A stretch of 64,000 bases of DNA from the NCBI GenBank assembly GCA_010092695.1, contig JAADJJ010000001.1, positions 682,001 through 746,000 of the forward strand, given 5' to 3'. Numbering within the stretch: the first letter of the stretch is position 1; every line of letters begins with the position of its first letter. This DNA comes from Enterobacteriaceae bacterium 4M9 (GTDB lineage Bacteria > Pseudomonadota > Gammaproteobacteria > Enterobacterales > Enterobacteriaceae). Position numbers and translations under genes: made by a program. Shown one piece after another: positions 47,878 through 57,204 of this stretch. The notes beneath the pieces are model-generated. The model ran no database searches and had not been told where the DNA came from. It was given only the letters and a program-made list of their open reading frames with translations.

Positions 47878-48723
47878 TTACTTTTTCTGGTTGTAGATGC
47901 GCTCGGCGCGGTTCTGAACTTGTCTGTGCAGGCGCTCGTCGTACTGCTGGATGAATAAATTGGTGACCAGCATGTTGATAACGGAAAGCTGGGAGATTTT
48001 CGAGCGGATGGGAATCAGGCGTGAGGCGCTTTCACTGGCGATGGTGTGCAGGCTCATTGACGCCAGCGCAGAGATACGGCTCTGGCCCATGCGGGTGATG
48101 GCGATTGACGGCACACCCAGCGTTTGCGCGGCGGTAAGCAGGCGAATACCGTCGTGGTTCTCACCGGAGTGAGAAATAATAATCATCAGGTCGTGTTTAT
48201 CCAGCGTGTTCACAATGCTGAGTTGAATGGTGCTGTCGAGGTGACAACTGACGTCTTTTTTAATTTTGATAAGCTGGTATTCCAGCTCTTTACCGACCAG
48301 GCCGCTGCTGCCTGCACCATAGATAACAACTTTATTGCTCTGCCTGATAAGCTGCGTGGCGGCCTCAAGCTGCTCGACATTCATAATGGCGTGGGTTTCA
48401 TCAATCGACGACTTTTCAATCGCGAGTATTTTCGCGTTAACGGTTTCGATGGCGTCATTCAGGTGAATATCTTCCTGCAACACATCGTCTTTTTTAGGGC
48501 TACCGGAAGCGGAAATGAGGTCGATTTTTAAATCACTGAACCCGTTATAACCGAGTTTGTGGCACAGGCGCAAAATGGTGGTGGTGCTGACGCTATTGAT
48601 TTTTGCCAGGGTCTGAATGCTCATATTTTTCAATGAGAGTTGATTTTCCTGGATATAGCCGGCGACCAGGCGCTCTCTGGCGGACAAGCTGCTGCTCAAT
48701 TCCCTTAACTTTACGTCAAGCAT
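47878..48723 (-). CDS. RpiR-family transcriptional regulator with SIS domain
   Basis: A 281-residue regulator. The N-terminal RpiR helix-turn-helix (SIQTLAKINSVSTTTILRLC, GYNGFSDLK) occupies about residues 1-78; the C-terminal SIS sugar-phosphate-binding domain (VVIYGAGSSGLVGKELEYQL, IIISHSGENHDGI) spans about 125-260. It lies on the same strand upstream of the PTS operon with 206 bp between; that gap carries inverted repeats. It probably senses the phosphosugar made by the PTS. Confidence 0.93.
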   Translation of the reverse strand: MLDVKLRELSSSLSARERLVAGYIQENQLSLKNMSIQTLAKINSVSTTTILRLCHKLGYNGFSDLKIDLISASGSPKKDDVLQEDIHLNDAIETVNAKILAIEKSSIDETHAIMNVEQLEAATQLIRQSNKVVIYGAGSSGLVGKELEYQLIKIKKDVSCHLDSTIQLSIVNTLDKHDLMIIISHSGENHDGIRLLTAAQTLGVPSIAITRMGQSRISALASMSLHTIASESASRLIPIRSKISQLSVINMLVTNLFIQQYDERLHRQVQNRAERIYNQKK

Positions 48724-48887
48724 GTATCACCCTGTGCGGCCAACGCGGTATTCGCGGCTTATCATACAAGTCCCTCAGGTGCTTATCAAACCGACAGCGC
48801 CAGGTGGCTTCACCTGTGCTGGCATATTAACGGCGGTGCGCCCGCACCCCGATTATCGCGTGCCGCCCTGATACCGCAGACAATAAA

Positions 48888-48913
48888 GCCGGTCAGTGAT
48901 GTCACTGACCGGC
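48888..48913 (-). terminator. Hairpin terminator of the GH3 gene
   Basis: Perfect 12-bp stem GCCGGTCAGTGA/TCACTGACCGGC with a 2-base centre, 24 bp beyond the GH3 stop; a short T-run (TTT) follows on the minus strand. Confidence 0.7.
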
Positions 48914-48936
48914 ATAAGGCTAAGGATGGTGATGAA

Positions 48937-50982
48937 TTACAGCTTGATGCCTGCGCCAATCTCATACAGCGGGTTGGCGGTATCGTGGGCTACGTCAGGC
49001 TTCTGGTCCAGCACGTCCTGCCAGCTTGACGGCAGTTCGAACGGCAGCGTGCCCTGCGCCTTGCTCTTACCGGTTACCACATCCAGCACTGCTTCGTCAG
49101 AGGCGCCGAAGTTGGCCATCAGCACATCCACGCGGTCTTTCACGTTGGTGAGGATGGCCGGACGGTCGATGTACACCGACAACACCACAGGAATGTTGAG
49201 CGCTTCGACTTTCTTGATCAACGTGTAGTCTTCAGTGCCGGTATAAATACCGTCGTGGGCCGTTTCCTGTACCAGGGTATCGGTGTCTTCAAAGCCGAGT
49301 TGGCCGAAGTTGACCGAGCCGAACGGGAAGTGCGGATCGTTTTCGTGTGGTGTGTCTACGCGCAGAATGGCCAGTTCGGCTTCTTCTGGCGTTGCTACCA
49401 CTTCCATTCCATAGCGCGCGGCGACGGTGGCGTTGACGTTGTGCAGGTACACTTTCTTACCGCTTACGGCCAGCGGCAGCATGTCGCCGTCGTTTTTCAG
49501 CAGCACCTGAGAGCGGCGCTGGGCCTCATCAGCCTTCGCCTGGAACTCGCTGTTGCCGACAATCTGCGCGGCTTTGGTTTCATCTACAAACGGCTTCTCA
49601 AACAGGCCCAGGTCAAACTTCTGCACCATGATGCGCGTGACTGCGGCGTCGATAACCTCATCAGGAAGCTGTTTTTCATTGATAGCGGCAATCAGGTCGC
49701 TGGAGTCGGTGGTGCCGCCAAACTGGTCGATACCGGCCTCAACGGCTTTCACTACGCGCTGCTGGCGAGTCAGGTCTTCCACGCCCCAGGACATGCCGAT
49801 ACCGGCCGCCCACGGCGACACGCCTGCGGCAATGTCTTCATCGGTGATGCCCGTCTCGCATTTATTGACGCAGGTTTCAAGAATGCCCCAGTCGCTGAGA
49901 ATCACGCCTTTAAAGCCAAAGCGGCCGCGCAGCATGTCGGTTAGAATCTGTTTGTTAAAACCAAAACCGACTTCTTCAATCAACTCGCCGTTATACCAAA
50001 GGCCAATTGGCTGGCCGTAGTACGGCATCACCGACGCCCCGTTTGCGGCAAATGCACCCTCAAACGGTACCAGATGGTATTCCAGGTTATCACCCGGGTA
50101 GTCCTGCTCTTTGCCGTAGAAGTTGTGCGGGTCGAGACCGGCACGCTGAGGGCCACCGCCAGCAAAGTGCTTCACAACGGTAATGACGCTGTCGGCATTC
50201 AGGCCGCTGGCGCCGTTCTGGAACCCTTCGATATACGCCTGGGTCAGGCTTTTGGCAATCTGGTTATCTTCACCGAAGGTGCCGTTGATGCGGCCCCAGC
50301 GCGGCTCTGTGGCAAGGTCGGCCTGCGGCGACAGCGCCATATGGATGCCGACCGCACGGTATTCCTGGCGGGCGATATCCCCGAAGGTTTTCACCAGCGC
50401 GGGGTCATTAATGGCTGCAAAGCCCAGCGTTTCTGGCCACTGGGAGAAGCTGCCTGCCGCGACGCTGGTGGCGTCAGGATCGTTTTCAAAGTGGTTACGC
50501 GGGTCGGTACTGATAGTAACGGGGATACCCAGGCGCGTATTTTCTGCGGTTTCCTGCAATTTGTTGTTGTCAGCAGAAATATGGGCCGGGTTGCCCGCCA
50601 TACGGGTGATAAAGGTATTGACGTAGATGTTGCCGATTTCGTTGTCGGTGGTGGTGAAATCCACGCGCCCTGCGTCGTCAAGGGTGATGGTGCCGTGCAT
50701 CATCGCACCGGCTTTTTCTTCCACCGTCATTTGGCTGGTTAAGTCTTTGGCGCGTGTTTCGCTGTCGAGGCGCCAGTCTTCGTATTTATCAAGCTTGCCG
50801 TTTTTATTCAGATCTTTAAATTGCTGACCATTGATGGTCAGTAGCTTAATATTGCGGCTTTCCAGCTCCGCCTGCTTAACGTTGCCGGTGTTTGAATTGT
50901 GGTGGTGGTCATTATCACATCCAGCTAACCCGGTGGCCAAAAGGCCACTGAATATCAGAACTGATTTCCTTTTAAATATCAT
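48937..50982 (-). CDS. GH3-family glycosidase lipoprotein, candidate T2SS substrate
   Basis: A 681-residue glycoside hydrolase family 3 enzyme (beta-glucosidase or exo-glucan hydrolase type). A lipoprotein signal ends in LAGC (Cys22) and the mature protein starts Cys-Asp-Asn, followed by a His/Asn-rich linker. The N-terminal (alpha/beta)8-like domain has MTVEEKAGAMMHGT, VKHFAGGGPQRAGLDPH and the probable nucleophile aspartate in GVILSDWG; the C-terminal alpha/beta sandwich follows with RSQVLLKNDGDMLPL. Asp at +2 is a Lol-avoidance signal in E. coli, and Klebsiella PulA, a T2SS-secreted surface lipoprotein, also starts CDN. The gene is divergent from gspC, where pulA lies in Klebsiella. Exact sugar specificity cannot be told. 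Confidence 0.9.
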   Translation of the reverse strand: MIFKRKSVLIFSGLLATGLAGCDNDHHHNSNTGNVKQAELESRNIKLLTINGQQFKDLNKNGKLDKYEDWRLDSETRAKDLTSQMTVEEKAGAMMHGTITLDDAGRVDFTTTDNEIGNIYVNTFITRMAGNPAHISADNNKLQETAENTRLGIPVTISTDPRNHFENDPDATSVAAGSFSQWPETLGFAAINDPALVKTFGDIARQEYRAVGIHMALSPQADLATEPRWGRINGTFGEDNQIAKSLTQAYIEGFQNGASGLNADSVITVVKHFAGGGPQRAGLDPHNFYGKEQDYPGDNLEYHLVPFEGAFAANGASVMPYYGQPIGLWYNGELIEEVGFGFNKQILTDMLRGRFGFKGVILSDWGILETCVNKCETGITDEDIAAGVSPWAAGIGMSWGVEDLTRQQRVVKAVEAGIDQFGGTTDSSDLIAAINEKQLPDEVIDAAVTRIMVQKFDLGLFEKPFVDETKAAQIVGNSEFQAKADEAQRRSQVLLKNDGDMLPLAVSGKKVYLHNVNATVAARYGMEVVATPEEAELAILRVDTPHENDPHFPFGSVNFGQLGFEDTDTLVQETAHDGIYTGTEDYTLIKKVEALNIPVVLSVYIDRPAILTNVKDRVDVLMANFGASDEAVLDVVTGKSKAQGTLPFELPSSWQDVLDQKPDVAHDTANPLYEIGAGIKL

Positions 50983-51395
50983 ACTGACGACTCCATGTTT
51001 TCAGAGGGAAATTAACGGAAATGCAATGGTTTCGACGGGATAGTATATTTCTCAGTGAAAAAACAGCATACATGACCGCCATTATTTAAAACGGTAGATA
51101 TTTATAGTGATTTTAGACTTTTGGGATTATGTCATGATTTTTTCGGGGCTTGAAATAAAGAGCTTTTGATTTGTGATTTTATTCACAAAGTGATTAATAG
51201 ACGGTATGTTTGCATAAATGAAATAGAGTAATGATATGCGCAGCATAAAAGGAATTGCTGAGCCTTACTGGATGTTTTAGTCAATTACTGGCGCGCAGAG
51301 GGAAATATGGATGTAATAATTTTCACAAGAAAAATAAATTCCTTTTTAGGGTTTTTTATTAAAAACCGCGCTGCTTATTGCGCGCTGTAAAAATA
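50983..51395. promoter_or_regulatory. Divergent regulatory region of the GH3 gene and the T2SS operon
   Basis: A 413-bp AT-rich interval without a gene. It must carry divergent promoters. A CRP-type palindrome is present (listed separately). I looked for MalT boxes (GGGGAKGAGG), which control pulA/pulC in Klebsiella, and saw none. Confidence 0.6.
51172..51187. promoter_or_regulatory. CRP-type palindrome
   Basis: TGTGATTTTATTCACA has both consensus half-sites TGTGA-N6-TCACA, 190 bp upstream of the GH3 start and 209 bp upstream of gspC. Confidence 0.75.
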
Positions 51396-52190
51396 ATGAA
51401 GCAAGCCGTTATTATTTCCTGGGCGTTACGGCTAATGACCTGGGGCTTTATTGCCGGGGCCGCGGGTTTGCTGGCGCTTATCACCTGGCAATTGTACCTG
51501 CCGCCTGGAGTGCCGCCCGCCGTAAACAGTGAGGCCTTCGCAACAGATTCACGCTTAACCACGCCGCCTTTTGCGCACGGGCTGTTTGGCTCCGGGGCCT
51601 CGGCTACCGGTGTTGATGCGCAAAGCGACACGCTGACGCCAACCCGTCTGCCGGTGACGCTCACCGGGCTGCTCGCCAGCGACGACGTTAAGCGCAGGCT
51701 GGCGGTGGTGCAGTACCAGGGCAAGCAGGCCAGCTACCGCGAGGGCGATACGCTGCCGGTTAGCGGTGTGCGGGTCGCGCGTATTGAGCGCGACGGCATT
51801 GTGCTCGACGAGCCAGGCGGACTTACGCGCCTGGGCTGGCCGCGCCAGAAGCCGGGGGCAGCAGGCGGGAAAGTATCGGGTGAGGTGCGCACACAGCTGG
51901 TGCAGCGCCCACAGGATATTGCCGACTTTCTGAGCGTGGCGCCGGTGCGCGAAGGCGAGGTGCTGCGTGGTTATCGTATTAATCCTGGGCGCAAGCCGGA
52001 ACTGTTTAACAAGCTTGGCTTTGAGCCAAATGACCTGGCGGTTGCGATTAACGGCACTGATTTGAGCGACAGCCAGCAGGCGCAGCAAATCCTGCTACAG
52101 CTGCCGCAGCTGCGCGCGCTGACCGTGACCGTGGAGCGGGACGGCCAGCGCCATGACATTGCAGTCTCACTGGACGAGGGAGCGTTATGA
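51396..52190 (+). CDS. gspC: T2SS inner-membrane protein GspC
   Basis: GspC links the inner-membrane platform to the secretin and helps recognise substrates. The 264 residues show one N-terminal membrane helix (about 17-38), the periplasmic homology region (LTGLLASDDVKRRLAVVQYQ, YREGDTLPV, about 85-140) and a C-terminal PDZ domain (GYRINPGRKPELFNKLGFEP). The ATG at 51396 is used; a TTG at 51378 is in frame. It starts the operon and overlaps gspD by 4 bp. Confidence 0.93.
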   Translation: MKQAVIISWALRLMTWGFIAGAAGLLALITWQLYLPPGVPPAVNSEAFATDSRLTTPPFAHGLFGSGASATGVDAQSDTLTPTRLPVTLTGLLASDDVKRRLAVVQYQGKQASYREGDTLPVSGVRVARIERDGIVLDEPGGLTRLGWPRQKPGAAGGKVSGEVRTQLVQRPQDIADFLSVAPVREGEVLRGYRINPGRKPELFNKLGFEPNDLAVAINGTDLSDSQQAQQILLQLPQLRALTVTVERDGQRHDIAVSLDEGAL

Positions 52191-54130
52191 GGTGGTTTTG
52201 CCGTTTTCTGCTGATTGCAGGCGTGAGCCTGGCGCTGCCGCTGCGCGCAGCGGAGTTCTCCGCGAGCTTTAAAGGCGTGGACGTTAACGAATTTATCAAT
52301 ACTGTCAGCGGCAACCTGAATAAAACGGTGATTGTCGACCCTGCGGTGCGCGGCACCATTACCGTGCGCAGCTATGACATGCTCACCGAGGAGCAGTACT
52401 ACCAGTTCTTTTTAAGCGTACTCGACGTTTACGGCTTTGCGGTGGTGCCGATGGATAACGGCGTATTGAAGGTGGTGAAAGCCAAAGACGCCAAAATGTC
52501 GTCGGTGCCGGTAGTGGACGATGCCGCCAGCGCGCGCGGCGATGAGGTGATTACCCGCGTGGCGCCGCTGCACAATGTTACCGCCCGCGACCTCGCTCCG
52601 CTGCTGCGCCAGCTTAACGATAATGCGGGCGTGGGCAACGTGGTGCATTACGACCCGTCTAACGTGCTGCTGCTCACCGGGCGAGCGGCGGTGATAAACC
52701 GCCTGATGCAGATTGTTGAGCGCGTTGACAGCGCCGGAAGCCAGCAGGTGCAAACCCAGCCCTTGCAGCACGCCTCGGCAGCCGAGGTGGCGCGCCTGGT
52801 GACTCAGGCGCAGGACAGCAATAAAAACGCTGTGGCCGCCGGGCGCATTGTGGCTGATGAGCGCACCAACGCGGTGATGATAAGCGGCGATGCCAGCGCC
52901 CGCGCCCGGCTGGTGGCAATGGTGCGCCAGCTTGATAAACCGCAGGTCAGTCGCGGCAACACCCGCGTGGTATACCTGAAATACGCTAACGCAGAAAAGC
53001 TGGTGGAAGTGCTGACCGGCGTGAGCGGCAGCCTGGAGGGCGACGCGCAGAACGCCAAAAGCAGCGTGGCGCTCACCCGCGATACGGTCATTAAAGCCGA
53101 CCCGCAGACCAACTCACTCATTATCAACGCCACGCCGGATGTGCTCAACGAACTGGAAAACGTCATTGCCCGGCTCGATATCCGCCGCCCGCAGGTGTTG
53201 GTGGAGGCCATCATTGCCGAGGTGCAAAACGCCGACGGCTTAAGTCTCGGCATTCAGTGGGCGCAAAAAAGCGTGGGCGCGACCCAATACACCGGCACCG
53301 GGCTACCCATAACCAGCGTAATGGCGGGGGCAGACCAGTATCGCCAGAACGGCGAAATCCCCACCAGCCTTGCCAGTGCGCTGGCGTCTTTTAACGGCAT
53401 TGCTGCCGGGTTTTACTCCGGTAACTGGGCAATGTTGCTGACTGCGCTTTCCAGCGACAGCAAAAACGACATTCTCGCCACGCCCAGCATTGTGACGCTG
53501 GATAACAAAGAGGCGTCGTTCAACGTCGGCCAGGAAGTGCCGGTGTTGACCGGCTCACAGACCACCTCCGGCGACAATATTTTTAACACCGTTGAGCGCA
53601 AAACCGTGGGTATCAAGCTCAAGGTGAAGCCGCAAATTAACGACGGCGATTCGGTATTGCTGGAAATTGAGCAGGAAGTGTCGAGTGTGGCAGACAGCGC
53701 CAGCACCAGCGACCTCGGTGTGACCTTTAACACCCGCACGGTGAACAACGCCGTGCTGGTGACCAGCGGGGCGACGGTGGTGGTGGGCGGTCTGCTGGAC
53801 CACAGCAGCCGCGAAAGCGCCAGTAAAGTGCCGCTACTGGGGGATATTCCGGTGGTTGGCAACCTGTTTCGCTACAAAAGTAAATCGCGTGAGAAGCGCA
53901 ACCTGATGCTGTTTATTCGCCCGACCATCATCCGTGACCAGCAGCATTATGACGCGGCGTCGTCCGGTAAATATCAGCAGTTCCACCGCGATGATACCGA
54001 CGGCGGCCAGCCTGCATTGTGGCGCGCTGACAGCAGCGCACGTCTGGATTTACCGGAACTGAGCGCGGGTCAGGGGTTTAACGAGGTGCGCAGCGCCATC
54101 GCGCTCTTTTACAGCGCGAGTGTGAAATGA
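52187..54130 (+). CDS. gspD: T2SS secretin GspD
   Basis: The outer-membrane secretin of the type II system. The 647 residues begin with a Sec signal peptide (about 1-21, ending LRAAEF), then N0 (VNEFINTVSGNLNKTVIVDP), N1-N3 repeats, the secretin beta-barrel domain (VLVEAIIAEVQNADGLSLGIQW, VPVLTGSQTT, GGLLDHSSRES) and a C-terminal S-domain (about 600-647) that should bind the pilotin encoded at 63204-63557. Overlaps both neighbours by 4 bp. Confidence 0.96.
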   Translation: MRWFCRFLLIAGVSLALPLRAAEFSASFKGVDVNEFINTVSGNLNKTVIVDPAVRGTITVRSYDMLTEEQYYQFFLSVLDVYGFAVVPMDNGVLKVVKAKDAKMSSVPVVDDAASARGDEVITRVAPLHNVTARDLAPLLRQLNDNAGVGNVVHYDPSNVLLLTGRAAVINRLMQIVERVDSAGSQQVQTQPLQHASAAEVARLVTQAQDSNKNAVAAGRIVADERTNAVMISGDASARARLVAMVRQLDKPQVSRGNTRVVYLKYANAEKLVEVLTGVSGSLEGDAQNAKSSVALTRDTVIKADPQTNSLIINATPDVLNELENVIARLDIRRPQVLVEAIIAEVQNADGLSLGIQWAQKSVGATQYTGTGLPITSVMAGADQYRQNGEIPTSLASALASFNGIAAGFYSGNWAMLLTALSSDSKNDILATPSIVTLDNKEASFNVGQEVPVLTGSQTTSGDNIFNTVERKTVGIKLKVKPQINDGDSVLLEIEQEVSSVADSASTSDLGVTFNTRTVNNAVLVTSGATVVVGGLLDHSSRESASKVPLLGDIPVVGNLFRYKSKSREKRNLMLFIRPTIIRDQQHYDAASSGKYQQFHRDDTDGGQPALWRADSSARLDLPELSAGQGFNEVRSAIALFYSASVK

Positions 54131-55548
54131 CCATGCTGACGCCGTCTTATGCCCGCCGCCACGGCGTGCTGCTGACGCACGATGGCACAGGCGCGCAGTT
54201 GCTGTGCCGTGCAGAGGTGTCCTGCGCGGCACTTCAGGAGGCCCGGCGCGTGGCGGGCGGGCCAATGCAGGTGACGGTGCTTGATGACGAGACATTTGAG
54301 CGCCAGCTGGTTGAGCTTTATCAGCAGGGCGGCGCGCACGTGCAGCGAGTCATGGCCGAGATTGGCAATGAAGCGGATTTTTACGCGCTGGCAGAAGAGT
54401 TGCCGGAGCAGGATGATCTGCTGGAAAGCGATGACGGTGCGCCGATTATCCGCCTGATTAACGCCATGCTCGGCGAGGCCATTAAAGAAGGCGCGTCGGA
54501 TATCCATATCGAAACCTTTGAGCGCTCGCTGAGCATCCGTTTTCGGGTGGACGGCGTGCTGCGTGAAGTGCTCCAGCCCCAGCGCCGCCTGGCCGCACTG
54601 CTGGTGTCGCGCATCAAGGTGATGGCGCGGCTCGACATTGCTGAAAAACGCGTGCCGCAGGACGGGCGCATTTCGCTGCGCCTCGGCGGGCGCGCCATTG
54701 ACGTGCGCGTGTCAACGCTGCCGGTCAATCATGGCGAGCGCGTGGTGTTGCGCCTGCTGGATAAAAACAGCGTGCGGCTTAACCTCAGTTCGCTGGGGAT
54801 GGAGGCAGGGCTGCGTGCGCAAATGGAGCAGCTTCTCGCCCAGCCGCACGGCATTTTGCTGGTAACCGGCCCGACCGGCGCGGGCAAAAGCACCACGCTC
54901 TATGCGGCACTCAGCGAACTTAACAGCAAAGAGCGCAACATCCTCACCGTGGAAGATCCGGTGGAGTACGACCTGCCCGGCATTGGGCAGACTCAGGTCA
55001 ACAGCAAGGTCGATATGACCTTTGCCCGTGGGCTGCGCGCGATTTTGCGCCAGGACCCGGATGTGGTGATGGTGGGCGAAATTCGCGATGTGGAAACCGC
55101 CGCGATTGCAGTGCAGGCGTCGCTGACCGGGCACCTGGTGCTTTCGACCTTGCATACCAACAGTGCGGCGGGTGCGGTGACGCGCCTGCGGGACATGGGC
55201 GTGGAGCCGTTTCTGCTGGCAACGTCGTTAATTGGCGTGTTGGCCCAGCGGCTGGTACGGCTGCTGTGTACGCACTGCCGCCGCCCGGAGGTAATGGAGG
55301 ACAGCCGCGTGGTGTATCGCCCGGTGGGCTGCGAGGCCTGTAACTTCACCGGTTATCGCGGGCGCACCGCGATTTACGAACTGCTCAGGGTGGACGACGC
55401 GCTGCGTAGCGCCATCCAGCGCGAGGCGGGAGAACTGGAACTGGCGCAGCACCTGTGTGGCGACACGCTGTACCAGAACGGGCTTACGCAAGTGCACGCG
55501 GGTGTTACCTCGCTTGAAGAGGTGACGCGCGTCACCCGGAGCGCCTGA
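54127..55548 (+). CDS. gspE: T2SS assembly ATPase GspE
   Basis: The cytoplasmic hexameric ATPase that drives pseudopilus assembly. The 473 residues show N-terminal N1/N2 domains, Walker A GPTGAGKSTTLY, Walker B-like LRAILRQDPDVVMVGEIRD, the His box STLHTNSA, and a tetracysteine zinc module CTHC...CEAC. The zinc module and N-terminus are somewhat shorter than in most GspE/PulE proteins (about 495 residues). The next gene starts one base after the stop. Confidence 0.96.
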   Translation: MTMLTPSYARRHGVLLTHDGTGAQLLCRAEVSCAALQEARRVAGGPMQVTVLDDETFERQLVELYQQGGAHVQRVMAEIGNEADFYALAEELPEQDDLLESDDGAPIIRLINAMLGEAIKEGASDIHIETFERSLSIRFRVDGVLREVLQPQRRLAALLVSRIKVMARLDIAEKRVPQDGRISLRLGGRAIDVRVSTLPVNHGERVVLRLLDKNSVRLNLSSLGMEAGLRAQMEQLLAQPHGILLVTGPTGAGKSTTLYAALSELNSKERNILTVEDPVEYDLPGIGQTQVNSKVDMTFARGLRAILRQDPDVVMVGEIRDVETAAIAVQASLTGHLVLSTLHTNSAAGAVTRLRDMGVEPFLLATSLIGVLAQRLVRLLCTHCRRPEVMEDSRVVYRPVGCEACNFTGYRGRTAIYELLRVDDALRSAIQREAGELELAQHLCGDTLYQNGLTQVHAGVTSLEEVTRVTRSA

Positions 55549-55549
55549 G

Positions 55550-56752
55550 ATGGCTGAGTATCGCTATCAGGCCCGCGATGCCGGCGGTAAAAACCGCCGT
55601 GGGCGCATTGGCGCAGAAAACGAGCGTCAGGCGGGGCAACTGCTGCGCGAGCAGGGATTGCTGGTGCTGGAACTGCATCTTAGTCCACCGCGCCGGGCGC
55701 CTTTGTTGCAGCGTGGCATTTCCGGCGCCTCGCTGGCGCTGTTGATGCGCCAGTTGGCAACACTGGTGGCCGCCGGGTTGCCCCTTGATGAGTCACTTGG
55801 CGTGGTGGCCCAGCAGAGCGAAGAAAAGCGCGTGAAGCTGGTGCTACAGGCGGTACTGGCACGGGTGGTGGAAGGCTATTCGCTGGCGCAGGCGCTGCGC
55901 GAGCATCCGCGTATTTTTGGTTCGCTGTACTGCGCGCTGGTGGAGGCAGGCGAAGCCTCCGGCCAGCTTGACCGTGTGCTGCTGCGCCTGGCCGAGCACG
56001 TTGAGCAGCGCCAGCAGATGAAGGGCAAGCTCACCCAGGCGCTGGTGTACCCGCTGGTACTGACGCTGGTGGCCATTGGTGTAATTTCCACGCTGCTGGC
56101 GGTGGTGGTGCCGAAGGTGGCTGAACAGTTTATTCATATGAAACAGACGCTGCCCTGGACCACGCGGCTGTTGATGTCACTTAGCGATGGCGTGCGCACC
56201 ACCGGGCCGTGGCTGTTACTGGCGCTGCTGTGTGGCCTGCTGGTGCTGGTACGTCTTTTACGTAAACCGGCGTACCGGCTGGCCTGGGAGCGCGGGTTAC
56301 TGAAGCTGCCGCTGTGCGGGCGGCTGGTGCGTGAGGTAAACACCGCGCGCTACGCTCGTACCCTGAGCATTTTATATAACAGCGGGGTGCCGCTACTGGA
56401 CGCCATGCACATTGGTGCACAGGTACTCAGCAATGGGCAAATTGCTCTGCTGTTGCGCGGGGCTGAGGAGCGGGTGCGCGAAGGCGCCAGCCTGCAACAG
56501 GCGCTGGAACACACCGCGCTGTTCTCACCGATGATGCGCCATATGATCGCCTCCGGCGAGCGCAGCGGTGAGCTGGGCGATATGCTGCTGCGCGCGGCAG
56601 ATAACCAGGAAAGCAGCCTTAATGCCCGTACCACGCTGTTTTTTAGCCTGTTTGAACCGCTGCTGGTGGTGGCGATGGCGGCGGTGGTGCTGTTTATTGT
56701 GCTGGCTATCCTGCAACCCATTTTGCAACTCAACAACATGATGACGCTGTAA
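55550..56752 (+). CDS. gspF: T2SS inner-membrane platform protein GspF
   Basis: A 400-residue polytopic protein with two duplicated cytoplasmic helical domains, each followed by membrane helices. Family motifs include GISGASLALLMRQLATLVAAG, the VPKVAEQF loop, ARTLSILYNSGVPLLDAM and MIASGERSGELGDMLLRAAD. It anchors the assembly ATPase complex at the membrane. It starts one base after the gspE stop. Confidence 0.96.
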   Translation: MAEYRYQARDAGGKNRRGRIGAENERQAGQLLREQGLLVLELHLSPPRRAPLLQRGISGASLALLMRQLATLVAAGLPLDESLGVVAQQSEEKRVKLVLQAVLARVVEGYSLAQALREHPRIFGSLYCALVEAGEASGQLDRVLLRLAEHVEQRQQMKGKLTQALVYPLVLTLVAIGVISTLLAVVVPKVAEQFIHMKQTLPWTTRLLMSLSDGVRTTGPWLLLALLCGLLVLVRLLRKPAYRLAWERGLLKLPLCGRLVREVNTARYARTLSILYNSGVPLLDAMHIGAQVLSNGQIALLLRGAEERVREGASLQQALEHTALFSPMMRHMIASGERSGELGDMLLRAADNQESSLNARTTLFFSLFEPLLVVAMAAVVLFIVLAILQPILQLNNMMTL

Positions 56753-56769
56753 TACACGGAGGTAATACG

Positions 56770-57204
56770 ATGACGCGAACCCGGAAAAGGGCGTCGGCCC
56801 AGGCGGGATTTACGCTGCTGGAAGTGATGGTGGTGATTGTTATCCTCGGCATTCTGGCAAGCCTGGTGGTGCCAAATCTGATGGGCAACAAAGACAAAGC
56901 GGACGCGCAAAAGGCGGTCAGCGATATCACCGCGCTGGAAAGCGCGCTGGATATGTACCGGCTGGATAACAACCGCTATCCCTCTAACGAACAGGGGCTG
57001 GATGCGCTGGTGGTTAAGCCGACGCTCACGCCGGTACCGCGCAACTATCCTGACGGCGGCTACATTCGCCGCCTGCCGCAGGATCCGTGGGGCAATGACT
57101 ACCTCTATCGTCAGCCGGGAAAACATGGCCGGATTGATATCTGGTCAAACGGCCAGGATGGCGAGCCGGATACCCAGGACGATGTCACCAACTGGGCGCG
57201 CTAA
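56770..57204 (+). CDS. gspG: T2SS major pseudopilin GspG
   Basis: A 144-residue major pseudopilin. The leader is cleaved after Gly13 (SAQAG|FTLLEVMVVIVILGI) with Glu at +5. The body has the family motif DITALESALDMYRLDNNRYP and SNEQGLDALV, and the C-terminal calcium-site region (GKHGRIDIWSNGQDGEPDTQ). The end overlaps gspH by 23 bp. Confidence 0.96.
   Translation: MTRTRKRASAQAGFTLLEVMVVIVILGILASLVVPNLMGNKDKADAQKAVSDITALESALDMYRLDNNRYPSNEQGLDALVVKPTLTPVPRNYPDGGYIRRLPQDPWGNDYLYRQPGKHGRIDIWSNGQDGEPDTQDDVTNWAR

Noticed and set aside
50983..51395. MalT boxes as in the Klebsiella pulA-pulC region
   Set aside because: No sequence close to GGGGAKGAGG on either strand was found by eye in this interval.
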